Notes: generated by a model not told the origin, from the sequence alone. A stretch of 64,000 bases of DNA from Achromobacter piechaudii NBRC 102461 (GCF_001571245.1 NZ_BCTK01000006.1:558001-622000); one strand, 5' to 3'; numbered from the stretch's first letter, positions 27,519 to 35,971 are shown. Numbers and translations: made by a program.

Positions 27519-28387
27519 CAGATTGCTCGCTTGAAAAATCGGCCAGTGATGCCTTGAGGCAGCAGACGGATCAGCACGATGGCGGCCAGCAGCAAGGCCA
27601 CTTGGCCGTATACCGGCGTGGCAAGAAAAGTCACGCCCTGGCTGATGGCGCCGAAGATGCCCGCCGCGCTGACCGTGCCGGCGATGACGGCGCTGCCACC
27701 GCTGATGACGGTGATGAAGGCCTTGGCGATGTAGGCCGCACCGATGGTCGGAATAACGCCGGTCAGCGGGGCGAGTACGGCGCCGGCCAGTCCGGACAAG
27801 GCGGCGCCCAGACCGAAGGTCATCTTGTAGACACCATTGGGGTTCATGCCCAGCGCATTGGCCATCGCGGCGTTCTGCATGCAGGCGCGGGCCCGCAGAC
27901 CAAAATCGGTAAAGCGCAGCAGGCACCACAGCGCCAGCATCACGCCGGCGGCCAACGCAATCAGGAAGAGGGTGTAGCCGCTGGCTTGGCGCGCGCCGAT
28001 GGTGATGCCGCCCAAGGGCGAGGAAATACCGACCGTGGTGTTGCCAAAGACCATGGTGGCCAGGCCAATGACGGCCAGCGACAGGCCCCAGGTCGCCAGC
28101 ATGGTGTCGATCATGCGGCCATACAGATGGCGCACCAGCAAGTGCTCGACCAGCACGCCGAAGATGCCGACGATCAAGGGTGCGAGCACCAGCATCGAGA
28201 TCCAGATGGGCACACCCCATTGGTTGGTGGCAAGGATGGCGACGTAGCCGCCCAGCATCATGAACTCGCCATGGGCGAGGTTGATGATCTTCATCATCCC
28301 GAATACCACCGCCAACCCGACGCTCAACAGCGCCAGGATGGCGATCGCACCCAGGATATCGATGGCATAAATGGCAACGAGATCCAT
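27518..28387 (-). CDS. ABC importer permease (LivH/UrtB type)
   Basis: Inner-membrane permease of 289 residues. It carries the family N-terminus LLSVGLAVVFGMMKIINLAHGEFMMLGGYV and the coupling loop LRARACMQNAAMANALGMNPNGVYKMTFGLGAALSGLAGAVLAP. The MKIINLAHG form is closer to urea/amide importers (UrtB, FmdE) than to the amino acid LivH. It starts 7 nt after the binding-protein stop. Confidence 0.92.
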   Translation of the reverse strand: MDLVAIYAIDILGAIAILALLSVGLAVVFGMMKIINLAHGEFMMLGGYVAILATNQWGVPIWISMLVLAPLIVGIFGVLVEHLLVRHLYGRMIDTMLATWGLSLAVIGLATMVFGNTTVGISSPLGGITIGARQASGYTLFLIALAAGVMLALWCLLRFTDFGLRARACMQNAAMANALGMNPNGVYKMTFGLGAALSGLAGAVLAPLTGVIPTIGAAYIAKAFITVISGGSAVIAGTVSAAGIFGAISQGVTFLATPVYGQVALLLAAIVLIRLLPQGITGRFFKRAI

Positions 28388-28394
28388 GGAGCGC

Positions 28395-29636
28395 TCAGAA
28401 CTTGATGGCGTATTGACGGTTGTCCGCCGGGTTTTTGATCAGGTCGCACACCGCAGCGGTGTCGCCGGGCTGCTGCTGCGGGAAGCTCTCGACCAGATTG
28501 AGCTTGCGATCACGCACTTCGGCGATGTGCACATCCAGCGTGCAATGGTGAGTGGCCGGGTCCAGCGACACGCGGCCGCTCGGCGCATCGATGGCGATGC
28601 CAGATTCCAGCGCCTCGATGACCTTCATGCGGTCCAGCGAGCCGGCCTTGCGCACGCCTTCCGCCCACAACATGAAGCCCTGATACGCGCCCATGGCCAG
28701 TTCGGTGATGTAGGGATAGTCGGCGCCGTAGCGGGCATGGAAGCGCTTGACGAAGTCGGCGTTGGTAGCCCCAGGCAGCTCTTGCAGGTAGTTCTGGCAG
28801 ACCAGGAAACCATTGCATTCTTCGGGCGACAGCACGATGTGTTCATTGCCGCCGGCAAAGGTGGTCGAGGCGAGCGGGATCTTGCCCGTCATGCCGGTCG
28901 CCTTCCATTGGCGATAGAAGGACATGTGCGCGCCGCCTACCAGGCCCGACCAGATGAAGTCTGGCGAGGCGGCCTGGATCTTGGAAATGGCAGCGCCGAA
29001 ATCGGTCACGTCCAGCGGGAAGAATTCGGTGGCGACGGTCTTGCCTCCCACATCGGCCGCGTACTTGCGCACCCAGTTGGACACGATCTGGCCGTAGTTG
29101 TAGTCGGCCGCCACGATGTACACCTTCTTGCCCCACTGCTTGACGGCGTAGGGCGCAAGCTTCTGCACGGTCTGCGCGGGCGTCACGCCGGCCGCGAAGT
29201 AGTTGCGGTCGCAGACGCCGCCTTCGTACTGGTTGTTGTAGAAGTACAGGGTGCGATAGCGGTTGAGCACCGGACGCACGACCTCGCGCGAGGCCGAGGT
29301 AATGCCGGCGTGGACCACGGCAGCCTTGTCGCGCAATGCGGCCTGTTGCGCGAACTGTGCATAGAGCTGCATGTTCGACTGCGCGTCATAGGCGATGAAG
29401 TTGATCTGCTTGCCCAGCAGGCCGCCCTTGGCATTGATTTCCTCGGCCGCGAACCGCAGCGCGTCCATCACCGGCTTGCCGTAGATGTCCAGGCCTCCCG
29501 ACAGGTCGTAGATGGCGGCGACATTGATTTTTTCCTCGCCGGCCGCAAGGGCGCGCGTGCCGGCCAGCCCCATGAGGGTGGCGGATGCGGCGGTGGCAGC
29601 GGTGGACGAGAGGAACTGACGGCGGTTCATGCTCAT
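28395..29636 (-). CDS. Amide/urea-type ABC substrate-binding protein with Tat-like signal
   Basis: Periplasmic binding protein of about 413 residues and first gene of the amide operon. The N-terminus MSMNRRQFLSSTAATAASATLMGLAGTRA has a twin-arginine motif (NRRQFL), so folded export by Tat is likely. The body (INVAAIYDLSGGLDIYGKPVMDALRFAAEEINAKGGLLGKQINFIAYDAQSN) is the Peripla_BP_5/UrtA-FmdD type. The ATG at 29636 has AAGGGG about 8 nt upstream; the next ATG (29630) is an alternative. Substrate by context: a short or aryl amide or urea-like compound hydrolysed by the amidase at 23582. Confidence 0.9.
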   Translation of the reverse strand: MSMNRRQFLSSTAATAASATLMGLAGTRALAAGEEKINVAAIYDLSGGLDIYGKPVMDALRFAAEEINAKGGLLGKQINFIAYDAQSNMQLYAQFAQQAALRDKAAVVHAGITSASREVVRPVLNRYRTLYFYNNQYEGGVCDRNYFAAGVTPAQTVQKLAPYAVKQWGKKVYIVAADYNYGQIVSNWVRKYAADVGGKTVATEFFPLDVTDFGAAISKIQAASPDFIWSGLVGGAHMSFYRQWKATGMTGKIPLASTTFAGGNEHIVLSPEECNGFLVCQNYLQELPGATNADFVKRFHARYGADYPYITELAMGAYQGFMLWAEGVRKAGSLDRMKVIEALESGIAIDAPSGRVSLDPATHHCTLDVHIAEVRDRKLNLVESFPQQQPGDTAAVCDLIKNPADNRQYAIKF

Positions 29637-29792
29637 GTGGATGGCCCCTTGTGCGCTTGCGGCGCGCACGCCTCTGGCGCCCGGCGCAAAGTGCGGGGAC
29701 GTGCAGAGGCCGACGCCGAAAGTCGCGTAGACGTGTGGTGGTGTGTGGGTATGCCGAGAACCCGGCAGGATGTCGACGCCGTTGTCGACGAG

Positions 29793-29862
29793 AAAAACTG
29801 AGCGGCCTTGCTGGCAGTTGCGCCTTTGGAACTCGCCAGGCCGGTCTTCCTTGAAAGAAGAC
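29793..29862 (-). promoter_or_regulatory. Leader RNA with terminator-like hairpin and competing stem, candidate ANTAR target
   Basis: In the 5' leader of the amide operon, minus-strand RNA can form AACTG(CC)AGC / GCTCAGTT (29796-29819) followed by a U run (29797-29793), a terminator-like hairpin. Upstream, GCCAG/CTGGC complements (29835-29839 with 29811-29815, extendable through GGCC at 29839-29842 with 29804-29807) would sequester half of that stem. A further GTCTTC/GAAGAC hairpin lies at 29844-29862. This is the geometry of antitermination, but I do not see the canonical AnnGnn hexaloops of ANTAR targets. The rest of 29637-30034 holds only the promoter-proximal repeats annotated next. Confidence 0.5.
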
Positions 29863-29938
29863 GAGGCAAATTCTAAGGGGAAGGGTAGGGGGCGGGCTAG
29901 CCCCGGGATTTCCCTAGGGCGGCTTTGGGCTGGCTGAT

Positions 29939-29991
29939 TTATTCCATTCCCGACTTATTCCATGAAAATTACTTGTTTGTTGTGATGAAAG
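29939..29991. promoter_or_regulatory. Shared regulatory element, copy 1 (divergent promoter region)
   Basis: A direct repeat TTATTCCAT (29939-29947 and 29955-29963, period 16) overlaps the box GACTTATTCC (29952-29961). A 30-bp block from 29962 follows (ATGAAAATTA, then T, TTGTTG, GAT and AG at fixed spacing) that recurs at 32937 with 23 of 30 bases identical. It lies between the amide operon and the enoyl-CoA hydratase gene. Binding by the LysR protein encoded at 32005 is inferred. Confidence 0.6.
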
Positions 29992-30034
29992 CTCGCCCGT
30001 AGCATCGGTGTCCATCACCCTTGCTGGAGTTTCC

Positions 30035-30829
30035 ATGACCGCGCCTGTCCCCACCTTCGCCCATGCCCTCGTGACTCGTGACGGGCGCGGTGTCTATACG
30101 CTTCAGATCCACGATGCCAAGAGCCTGAACATCCTGGCCTCGACCGTCACGTTGAGCCTGACCGAGGCTGCCCGCTGGATCGCCGCCCAGGAAGATGCTC
30201 GCGCGGTCGTCATCCGAGGCTCGGGCGAGCGCGCCTTCGTGGGCGGCGCCAACATCTATGAGATGGCGGAACTCGATCCCCAGGGCGCGCGCGAATTCAT
30301 CACGCGGCTGCGCGACCTGTGCGACGCGGTCGCCGCCATCCCGGTTCCGACCATTGCTCGCATTCCCGGCTTCTGCCTGGGCGCGGGCATGGAGCTGGCT
30401 GCTGCCTGCGACATCCGTTTGGGGGCAACCGACGCGGTGTTCGGCATGCCCGAGGTGCGCGTGGGCATCCCGTCCGTGATCCATGCCGTGCTGCTGCCGG
30501 CCATCATCGGGCCCGGTCCCACCAACTGGCTGCTGCTGACTGGTGAAACCGTGGACGCGGCGCAGGCGCTGCAATGGGGCTTCCTGGAATTTGTCAGCGA
30601 GACCGGCGCGCTGGACGCGCTGGTCGAACGCACGGTCGCGCCCATCGCAGAAAGCGGCCCGATCGCCGTGCGCTCGCAGAAGGCGCTGCTGCGCTACTGG
30701 AGCGAGTCCACGGTAGAAGCCGGCCTGGACCGCAGCGTGGCGGCGTTTGGGGAAGCGTTCACCACCGACGAGCCGCGCCGCTACATGGCGCCTTTCGTCA
30801 ATCGCAAGAAGCACCCGGAGGCCAAGTAA
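30035..30829 (+). CDS. Enoyl-CoA hydratase/isomerase family protein
   Basis: Crotonase-fold enzyme of about 264 residues acting on acyl-CoA thioesters in the cytoplasm. The oxyanion-hole region AFVGGANIYEM and the segment GFCLGAGMELAAACDIRLG are clear. Both glutamates used for hydration by classical enoyl-CoA hydratases are present (E120 in GMELAAACD, E140 in GMPEVRVGIP). The ATG at 30035 has GGAG 7 nt upstream; an upstream GTG (30008) is less likely. The stop overlaps the CoA-transferase start by one base, so the pair is translationally coupled and probably handles one acyl-CoA pathway. Confidence 0.92.
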   Translation: MTAPVPTFAHALVTRDGRGVYTLQIHDAKSLNILASTVTLSLTEAARWIAAQEDARAVVIRGSGERAFVGGANIYEMAELDPQGAREFITRLRDLCDAVAAIPVPTIARIPGFCLGAGMELAAACDIRLGATDAVFGMPEVRVGIPSVIHAVLLPAIIGPGPTNWLLLTGETVDAAQALQWGFLEFVSETGALDALVERTVAPIAESGPIAVRSQKALLRYWSESTVEAGLDRSVAAFGEAFTTDEPRRYMAPFVNRKKHPEAK

Positions 30830-31965
30830 TGGCGGGCCCGCTTGCGGGGGTGCGCGTCATCGACATGACCTCGGTGGCCATGGGGCCGTATGGCACGCAG
30901 ATCCTGGCCGACATGGGGGCAGAGGTCATCAAGATCGAATCGCCCGAAGGCGACGTGTTCCGCACATCGGCGCCGTCGATGAGTCCAGGCATGGGGCCGG
31001 CCTATCTGAACCTGAACCGCAACAAGTACAGCGTGACGCTGGACGCGAAGACGCCGGCCGACCGTGACCGCCTGCTGCGCCTGATCGATGACGCCGACGT
31101 ATTCGTGTCCAACGTGCGGCCTGCGGCCCTGGCGCGGCTGGGCCTGGATGCCGACACGCTGCGCGCGCGCAATCCGCGTCTGATCCATTGCTCTGCGGTG
31201 GGCTTCGGCCAGGATGGCCCGTATGCCGCGCGTCCGGCCTTTGATGACATCATCCAGGCCATGAGCGGCCTGGCAGACCTGCAAGGCCGCAACAGCGGTG
31301 CGCCTGCCTACGTCAACACCATCCTGGCCGACAAGGTCGCCGGGTTGACGCTGGCCTACGCCATTCCCATGGCGCTCTATGAGCGCGAGCGTTCGGGCGA
31401 GGGGCAGGCGGTTGAAGTCCCCATGTTCGAAACGCTGGTGTCCTTCACCGTGGTCGAGCACATGGGCGGCCACAGTTTCGTGCCGCCGCTGGGGCCCATG
31501 GGATACAGCCGCGTGCTGTCACCGCAGCGGCGTCCCTATCGCACCCTCGACGGGTATCTGGCCTTGCTGCCTTATACCGATGCACAGTGGCGGCGCTTCT
31601 TCGCGCTGGCCGAACGCGCCGATCTGGCGGCGGACCCCCGCTACGTCGACGCCAGCGCGCGTGCCCGGCACTTCGACGCGCTCTATCAGGACCTGGCCGA
31701 CATCGTCGCGCTGCGCGGCACCGAAGAATGGCTGACGCTGCTTGCTGATGCCGACATTCCGCATTCGCGCGTCAATACGCCGGAGGCGCTGTTCGATGAT
31801 CCGCATTTGCGGGCGACGGGGTTCTTCCAGAACGTGGAGCATCCGACTGAAGGGCCGCTGATGGCAGCCGGCATTCCGGTGCGGTTCTCGCGCACGCCAG
31901 GAGAGATCTGGCGCCCCGCGCCGCGCCAGGACGCCGATCGCGATATGCTCGGGCCTGCGCTTTGA
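30829..31965 (+). CDS. CaiB/BaiF family (class III) CoA-transferase
   Basis: Class III CoA-transferase of 378 residues, moving CoA between carboxylic acids. It opens with the family motif PLAGVRVIDMTSVAMGPYGTQILADMGAEVIKIESPEGD and continues with LNLNRNKYSVTLD and SAVGFGQDGPYAARPAFDDIIQAMSGL. The acidic pair D139/D140 lies where the nucleophilic aspartate of the family is expected. The start overlaps the hydratase stop (TAATG). With the hydratase and the downstream Bug protein it suggests uptake, CoA activation and hydration of a carboxylic acid. Confidence 0.93.
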   Translation: MAGPLAGVRVIDMTSVAMGPYGTQILADMGAEVIKIESPEGDVFRTSAPSMSPGMGPAYLNLNRNKYSVTLDAKTPADRDRLLRLIDDADVFVSNVRPAALARLGLDADTLRARNPRLIHCSAVGFGQDGPYAARPAFDDIIQAMSGLADLQGRNSGAPAYVNTILADKVAGLTLAYAIPMALYERERSGEGQAVEVPMFETLVSFTVVEHMGGHSFVPPLGPMGYSRVLSPQRRPYRTLDGYLALLPYTDAQWRRFFALAERADLAADPRYVDASARARHFDALYQDLADIVALRGTEEWLTLLADADIPHSRVNTPEALFDDPHLRATGFFQNVEHPTEGPLMAAGIPVRFSRTPGEIWRPAPRQDADRDMLGPAL

Positions 31966-32004
31966 TGCCGGCATGGCCGGCTGCGCCAGGCGGCGACTTC
32001 GACC

Positions 32005-32916
32005 ATGAACATCACTCTGAAGCAATTGCGCGTGTTTTGCGCACTCTACGAACTGCGCAGTTTCACGGCGGCCGCGCGCGCGGCCTTCGTGACGCAATCG
32101 GCCGTCAGCAAGCTCTGCGCCGAACTTGAGGCCGAAGTCGGCCAGCCGCTGTTCGAACGCTCCACCCGCAGCGTCACGCCTTGCGACGGCGCGGCGGATT
32201 TCTATGCCTATGCCCAGGAAATCCTGGGCACCGTGCGCGCCGCCGAGCGCAGCATGTCGGGCCTGCGCACGCTGGAACGCGGCACCGTGGGCGTGGCGAC
32301 GTCGCCGCTGATGATGGTCGGCCTGCTGGGCGACGTGGTGGCCGACTATCACCGCGCTCATCCCAGCGTGAAGCTGGACCTGTTCGAACTGTCCACCGAC
32401 GACACCATCGAACACGTGCGCAACGGCCGTGCCGATTTCGGCATTGTTTCCGTTGAGACTCCATCGGAAGAACTGGCCACGCGGGTCATCTACCGCGACA
32501 CCATGTATGCCGTGTGCGCGCCGCGCCATGCCCTGACGCGCAAGCGTTCCGTGTCATGGGCCGACGTGGCCGCCCACGACCACGTCATGCTGCGCAACGT
32601 GTACAGCGTGCGGCGCAGCCTGGACCGCGTGGCGGCCGACCTGAACCTGGAATTCCGCTACCGCATCGAAGCCGGCATGCTGACGTCGGCATTGAAACTG
32701 GTCGGCGCGGGCGTGGGCATCACGGTGGTGCCGGGCTACGCCTGCGACCTGGCGCGGCAACTGGGCTTGCGCATAGTGGCCATCGACGGTGCGCGCAAGC
32801 ATGGGCACGAACTCTGGCTTATCCAACGCCGCAATGCGCGGCTGTCGCTGGCGGCCACGGCGTTTCTCCAGGCCACCGAGGACTACCTGCGGCAGCACCA
32901 GGCCGAGGGCGATTGA
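32005..32916 (+). CDS. LysR-type transcriptional regulator
   Basis: LTTR of 303 residues. The N-terminal winged HTH is MNITLKQLRVFCALYELRSFTAAARAAFVTQSAVSKLCAELEAEVGQPLFERSTRSV; the C-terminal part is an inducer-binding domain (GTVGVATSPLMMVGLLGDVVADYHRAHPSVKLDLFELSTDDTIEHVRNGRADFGIV). It lies between the CoA-transferase and the Bug gene on the same strand, 39 nt after the former. It is the natural candidate to bind the duplicated element at 29962 and 32937 and so co-regulate the flanking genes. Confidence 0.93.
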   Translation: MNITLKQLRVFCALYELRSFTAAARAAFVTQSAVSKLCAELEAEVGQPLFERSTRSVTPCDGAADFYAYAQEILGTVRAAERSMSGLRTLERGTVGVATSPLMMVGLLGDVVADYHRAHPSVKLDLFELSTDDTIEHVRNGRADFGIVSVETPSEELATRVIYRDTMYAVCAPRHALTRKRSVSWADVAAHDHVMLRNVYSVRRSLDRVAADLNLEFRYRIEAGMLTSALKLVGAGVGITVVPGYACDLARQLGLRIVAIDGARKHGHELWLIQRRNARLSLAATAFLQATEDYLRQHQAEGD

Positions 32917-32925
32917 TCGGGCTTT

Positions 32926-32966
32926 GGAATAAGTCTATGAAAATTAGTCCCTTGTTGGGATAAGAG
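32926..32966. promoter_or_regulatory. Shared regulatory element, copy 2 (upstream of Bug gene)
   Basis: GGAATAAGTC (32926-32935) is the exact reverse complement of the GACTTATTCC box in copy 1, here again directly upstream of the 30-bp block (32937-32966: ATGAAAATTA, T, TTGTTG, GAT, AG). It lies between the LysR stop and the Bug start. Confidence 0.6.
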
Positions 32967-33029
32967 GCGCCCCGCATCATACGGTCACAGTTCAAGAGGC
33001 CGACCCGCGGCCCCTCAAAGGAGACACGT

Positions 33030-34022
33030 ATGATCCGACCGTTTGGCGCCCGCCGCCGCCTGCTGGCCGCCGGCAGCCTCACCGTCCTGACCTTGCTTGC
33101 TGGTGCGTTGCCGTCTACGGCGCTGGCTCAGGGCGCTTATCCCGACAAGCCCATCACCATCGTCGTGCCGTTCTCGCCGGGCAGCGCAACCGACACCAGC
33201 GCGCGCATCATCGCCGAAAAGCTCGGCCCGCGCCTGAACGTGCCGGTGGTCATCGAGAACAAGCCGGGTGCGTCCGGCACCATCGGCGCGTCGTTCGTCG
33301 CGCGTGCCCAGCCTGACGGCTACACGCTGATCCTGACCAGCAGTTCCACGCACTCGGCCACGCCGGCGCTGTTCCGCAAGCTGCCGTTCGATCCCACGGG
33401 CGATTTCACGCACGTCGTGCGCATCGCCACCATTCCGATGATGCTGGTCGTGCGCGAAGACGCGCCCTACAAGTCCTTGCAGGAACTGGTGAAAGCCACG
33501 CAGGCCAAGCCCCTGAACTACGCATACGGCTCGCCCACCAGCCAGATCGCGGGCGCCACCTTCAATACCGTGGCCGGCGCTGCCGCCAACGGCGTGCCCT
33601 ACAAGAGCCAGCCGCCCGCCGTAACGGACCTGCTGGGCGGACACGTGGACTACCTGTTCGCGGACCTGTCCGTCGTCACGTCCTTCATGCAGGCCGGAAA
33701 ACTGCGGGGCCTTGCCTACACCGGCCATGCGCGCGCCAAGGAATTCCCGACCGTGCCGACCTTGTCGGAATTGGGCTATCAGAAGTTCGACCTGGTCGTG
33801 TGGGTCGGCGTGGCCGTGCCGGCCAAGACGCCCGATGCCATCGCACAAAAGCTGAATCAGGAAGTCACCGCCATCCTGCGCGAGCCGGACGTCTTGCAGC
33901 GCTTCGAGTCCCTGGGCATGCAGGTCTCTCCGAATACGCTGGCCGAGCATCAGGCGTTCGCGCAGTCGCAGCGTCAGGTCTGGACCCAGCGCGCGGTCGA
34001 CGCGAAGATCGAGCCGCAGTAA
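33030..34022 (+). CDS. Bug-type tripartite tricarboxylate transporter substrate-binding protein
   Basis: Periplasmic solute receptor of 330 residues. A signal peptide (RRRLLAAGSLTVLTLLAGALPSTALAQ) is followed by the family hallmarks YPDKPITIVVPFSPGSATDTSARIIAEKLGPRL and VVIENKPGASGTIGASFVARAQPDGYTL. Bug proteins bind carboxylates or amino acid derivatives with high affinity and usually lack a dedicated transporter nearby, as here. It follows the LysR gene behind the second regulatory element and probably delivers the substrate of the hydratase/CoA-transferase pair. Confidence 0.93.
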   Translation: MIRPFGARRRLLAAGSLTVLTLLAGALPSTALAQGAYPDKPITIVVPFSPGSATDTSARIIAEKLGPRLNVPVVIENKPGASGTIGASFVARAQPDGYTLILTSSSTHSATPALFRKLPFDPTGDFTHVVRIATIPMMLVVREDAPYKSLQELVKATQAKPLNYAYGSPTSQIAGATFNTVAGAAANGVPYKSQPPAVTDLLGGHVDYLFADLSVVTSFMQAGKLRGLAYTGHARAKEFPTVPTLSELGYQKFDLVVWVGVAVPAKTPDAIAQKLNQEVTAILREPDVLQRFESLGMQVSPNTLAEHQAFAQSQRQVWTQRAVDAKIEPQ

Positions 34023-34161
34023 GCGGCGAGAGGTTGGCAAAAAGGGTGCCTGCGAAAGCGGGCTCTCGGGCAGAGCGGGTCGATCTTGCAGACCCCTTGA
34101 TCGTCAGCTTGTGCCCAACGAGAGGCATCTTGCAGACGCCCGTCTTCTACCCGGAGTGGGC

Positions 34162-34476
34162 CTATGCCGGAGCCGACAATTGTTGTTGCAGCCATGCCAG
34201 ATAGTCTTGGATCACCGCTTCATCCCTTTTGCAGTACGACCATTTCTGATGCTTGCGAACGGTGATGAATCCTGCCTGCTTCAGGATATCCAGATGCCTG
34301 CTTACCGTTGGCTGCGATATGTCCATAGCCTCGGCGATCAAAGTCATGCAGACCCCGAATTCCTCGGGGTCTGCTGACCACTGATGTCCGAAGTGTTTCT
34401 TCGCGTCGGCCAAATGTCGCAACACCGACATACGGACTTCGCTGGCCATGGCCTTGATTTGCATTGAGCGGTTCAT
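34162..34476 (-). CDS. ArsR/SmtB family transcriptional regulator
   Basis: Small winged-helix repressor of 104 residues. The HTH is MTLIAEAMDISQPTVSRHLDILKQAGFITVRKHQKWSYCKRDE, with an N-terminal helix MASEVRMSVLRHLADAKKHFG. The ELCVCDL metal-binding motif of ArsR is not present, so it is unlikely to be a classical metal sensor and may sense a small organic molecule. It is divergent from the alpha/beta hydrolase gene with a 28-bp palindrome between them. Confidence 0.88.
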   Translation of the reverse strand: MNRSMQIKAMASEVRMSVLRHLADAKKHFGHQWSADPEEFGVCMTLIAEAMDISQPTVSRHLDILKQAGFITVRKHQKWSYCKRDEAVIQDYLAWLQQQLSAPA

Positions 34477-34485
34477 GCATCTAGT

Positions 34486-34513
34486 ATATCGTCAGTTAGC
34501 TAACTGACTATAT
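34486..34513. promoter_or_regulatory. 28-bp palindrome, probable ArsR operator
   Basis: GTCAGTTAGCTAACTGAC (34491-34508) is a perfect 18-bp palindrome, flanked by ATAT on both sides after one mismatched pair. It lies between the ArsR start and the hydrolase start and would cover both promoters. ArsR proteins bind such long AT-rich dyads. Confidence 0.75.
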
Positions 34514-34524
34514 GAGAGGCGCCT

Positions 34525-35343
34525 GTGCTGGATTTATCCAATACGTCGATGATCGAAGGAAGCGCCGTCAGATGGGGGAAATGTGGCGACGGGCCACCTC
34601 TTGTCGCCATCCATGGAACGCCATTTTCGTCACAGGTATGGCGCAGGATCGTGCCGCAGCTTGTCGATCGCAGAACCGTCTACTTCTTCGACTTGGTGGG
34701 CTACGGCCAATCCGAAATGCGAGAAGATCAGGATGTCTCGCTCGGCGTGCAAAACAAGGTGCTTTCAGCATTGTTCACTGAATGGGGCCTTGAGCGCCCT
34801 GATGTGTTGGCGCACGATTTCGGCGGTGCTACCGCTTTACGTGCTTATTACCTGGACGGGCTGCGCTACGCCTCGCTGACGATATTTGACGCCGTTGCAC
34901 TGGCGCCTTGGGGATCGCCCTTGATCCAACACGTCCGCAAGCATGAGAACGCCTTTTCGGGGATGCCCGACTACATGCATCGCGCGCTCTTGAAAGCCTA
35001 TTTGCAGACGGCAGCGCATAACCCCCTCTCTGATGAAGCGCTCGATGTCTATAGCAGTCCCTGGTTGGGTCCGATCGGCCAGCCCGCCTTTTATAGGCAA
35101 ATTGCGCAGATGGATCAGAAGTACACAGATGTGCTTCAGGATAGATATTGCGTTATGGACTGCCCGGTGAAGGTCTTATGGGGTGAGAACGACAACTGGA
35201 TTCCGCACGAGACCGGTGAAACGTTGGCTTCTTTGATTTCGGACAGCCCGTGTGCCGCAATCAGGAATGCAGGCCATCTTGTGCAGGAAGATCGACCGGA
35301 AGCCATTGTGGCGGCCGTCCTGAAACAGATCGCCGACGCTTGA
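34525..35343 (+). CDS. Alpha/beta hydrolase, dehalogenase/epoxide-hydrolase-like
   Basis: Alpha/beta-hydrolase of 272 residues. The oxyanion motif is HGTPFS at 30-35, the nucleophile elbow is AHDFGGA with aspartate D98, an acid lies in LWGENDNWIP and the catalytic histidine in NAGHLVQEDRP. An Asp nucleophile points to haloalkane or haloacid dehalogenases or epoxide hydrolases rather than esterases. The GTG at 34525 has GAGAGG 5 nt upstream; ATG at 34549 is an alternative. It is controlled in all likelihood by the divergent ArsR gene. Substrate unknown. Confidence 0.85.
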   Translation: MLDLSNTSMIEGSAVRWGKCGDGPPLVAIHGTPFSSQVWRRIVPQLVDRRTVYFFDLVGYGQSEMREDQDVSLGVQNKVLSALFTEWGLERPDVLAHDFGGATALRAYYLDGLRYASLTIFDAVALAPWGSPLIQHVRKHENAFSGMPDYMHRALLKAYLQTAAHNPLSDEALDVYSSPWLGPIGQPAFYRQIAQMDQKYTDVLQDRYCVMDCPVKVLWGENDNWIPHETGETLASLISDSPCAAIRNAGHLVQEDRPEAIVAAVLKQIADA

Positions 35344-35581
35344 AAACAGCTATTCGCCGCGAGCCGCCGACCGAATTTCACTAATTCCATGATTTACTGC
35401 CAACAGCGGATTTCCGGCTATCTTTTCATTGTGCCGAGACTCAGTAGTTACTAGCAGGCCGCGCACCAGGTGGGCGCTTCTTCTGGCGAGGGCCAACTTC
35501 CTCTTCGGAGCTCTGGTCTTCAGTGGTGATTCAAGCTAAAACCGTCCCGGCGAGTCGAAGCGATACGCCAAGGAGAGCGCT

Positions 35582-35971
35582 ATGTCTTTAGAGTTCGCTC
35601 GAGTGCTTCTTGTGTTCATCCTGGCCCCTCTGTCGAGCTACATCTTTTGGGTAGGCCTCGGAATGTCACAGTTAACGCACGATCAGCCGTTCACGGAGCC
35701 CTGGATTGCGGCGATTGGGATGATGGCTGGCACCTTCGTCTTGTATATCCCGCTCGGCGTTGTGGTCCTTGGGCTGTGGGTCTATTGGACACGAAAGGCT
35801 GTGAATACGTTTCCGCGCCTTGTCCTCAGTGGGCTGGCCTGTGGCGGACTGGTGGGTCTCGCCTTTGCCAGACACTCTGGCGTGCTTTTGCTATTTTGGG
35901 GTTTATGCGTCGGTGCCATCGTGGGCATCACGCTAGCGTTGGGTACGCGTTGGGTTCAGCGCCACCCGTAG
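35582..35971 (+). CDS. Small four-helix membrane protein of unknown function
   Basis: Hydrophobic protein of 129 residues with four predicted membrane helices (about 5-27, 42-68, 78-95 and 100-120). A good ribosome-binding site (AAGGAG) stands 7 nt before the ATG. I do not recognise a family. The stretch ahead of it (35344-35581) shows no gene. Neighbours do not indicate a role. Confidence 0.6.
   Translation: MSLEFARVLLVFILAPLSSYIFWVGLGMSQLTHDQPFTEPWIAAIGMMAGTFVLYIPLGVVVLGLWVYWTRKAVNTFPRLVLSGLACGGLVGLAFARHSGVLLLFWGLCVGAIVGITLALGTRWVQRHP

Noticed and set aside
29637..30034. Canonical ANTAR target with two hexaloop hairpins
   Set aside because: Hairpins are present but their loops do not show the A1/G4 hexaloop pattern, so only a candidate attenuator is reported.
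34023..34161. Searched for a terminator between the Bug gene and the convergent ArsR gene
   Set aside because: Only imperfect short complementarities are seen; nothing strong enough to annotate.
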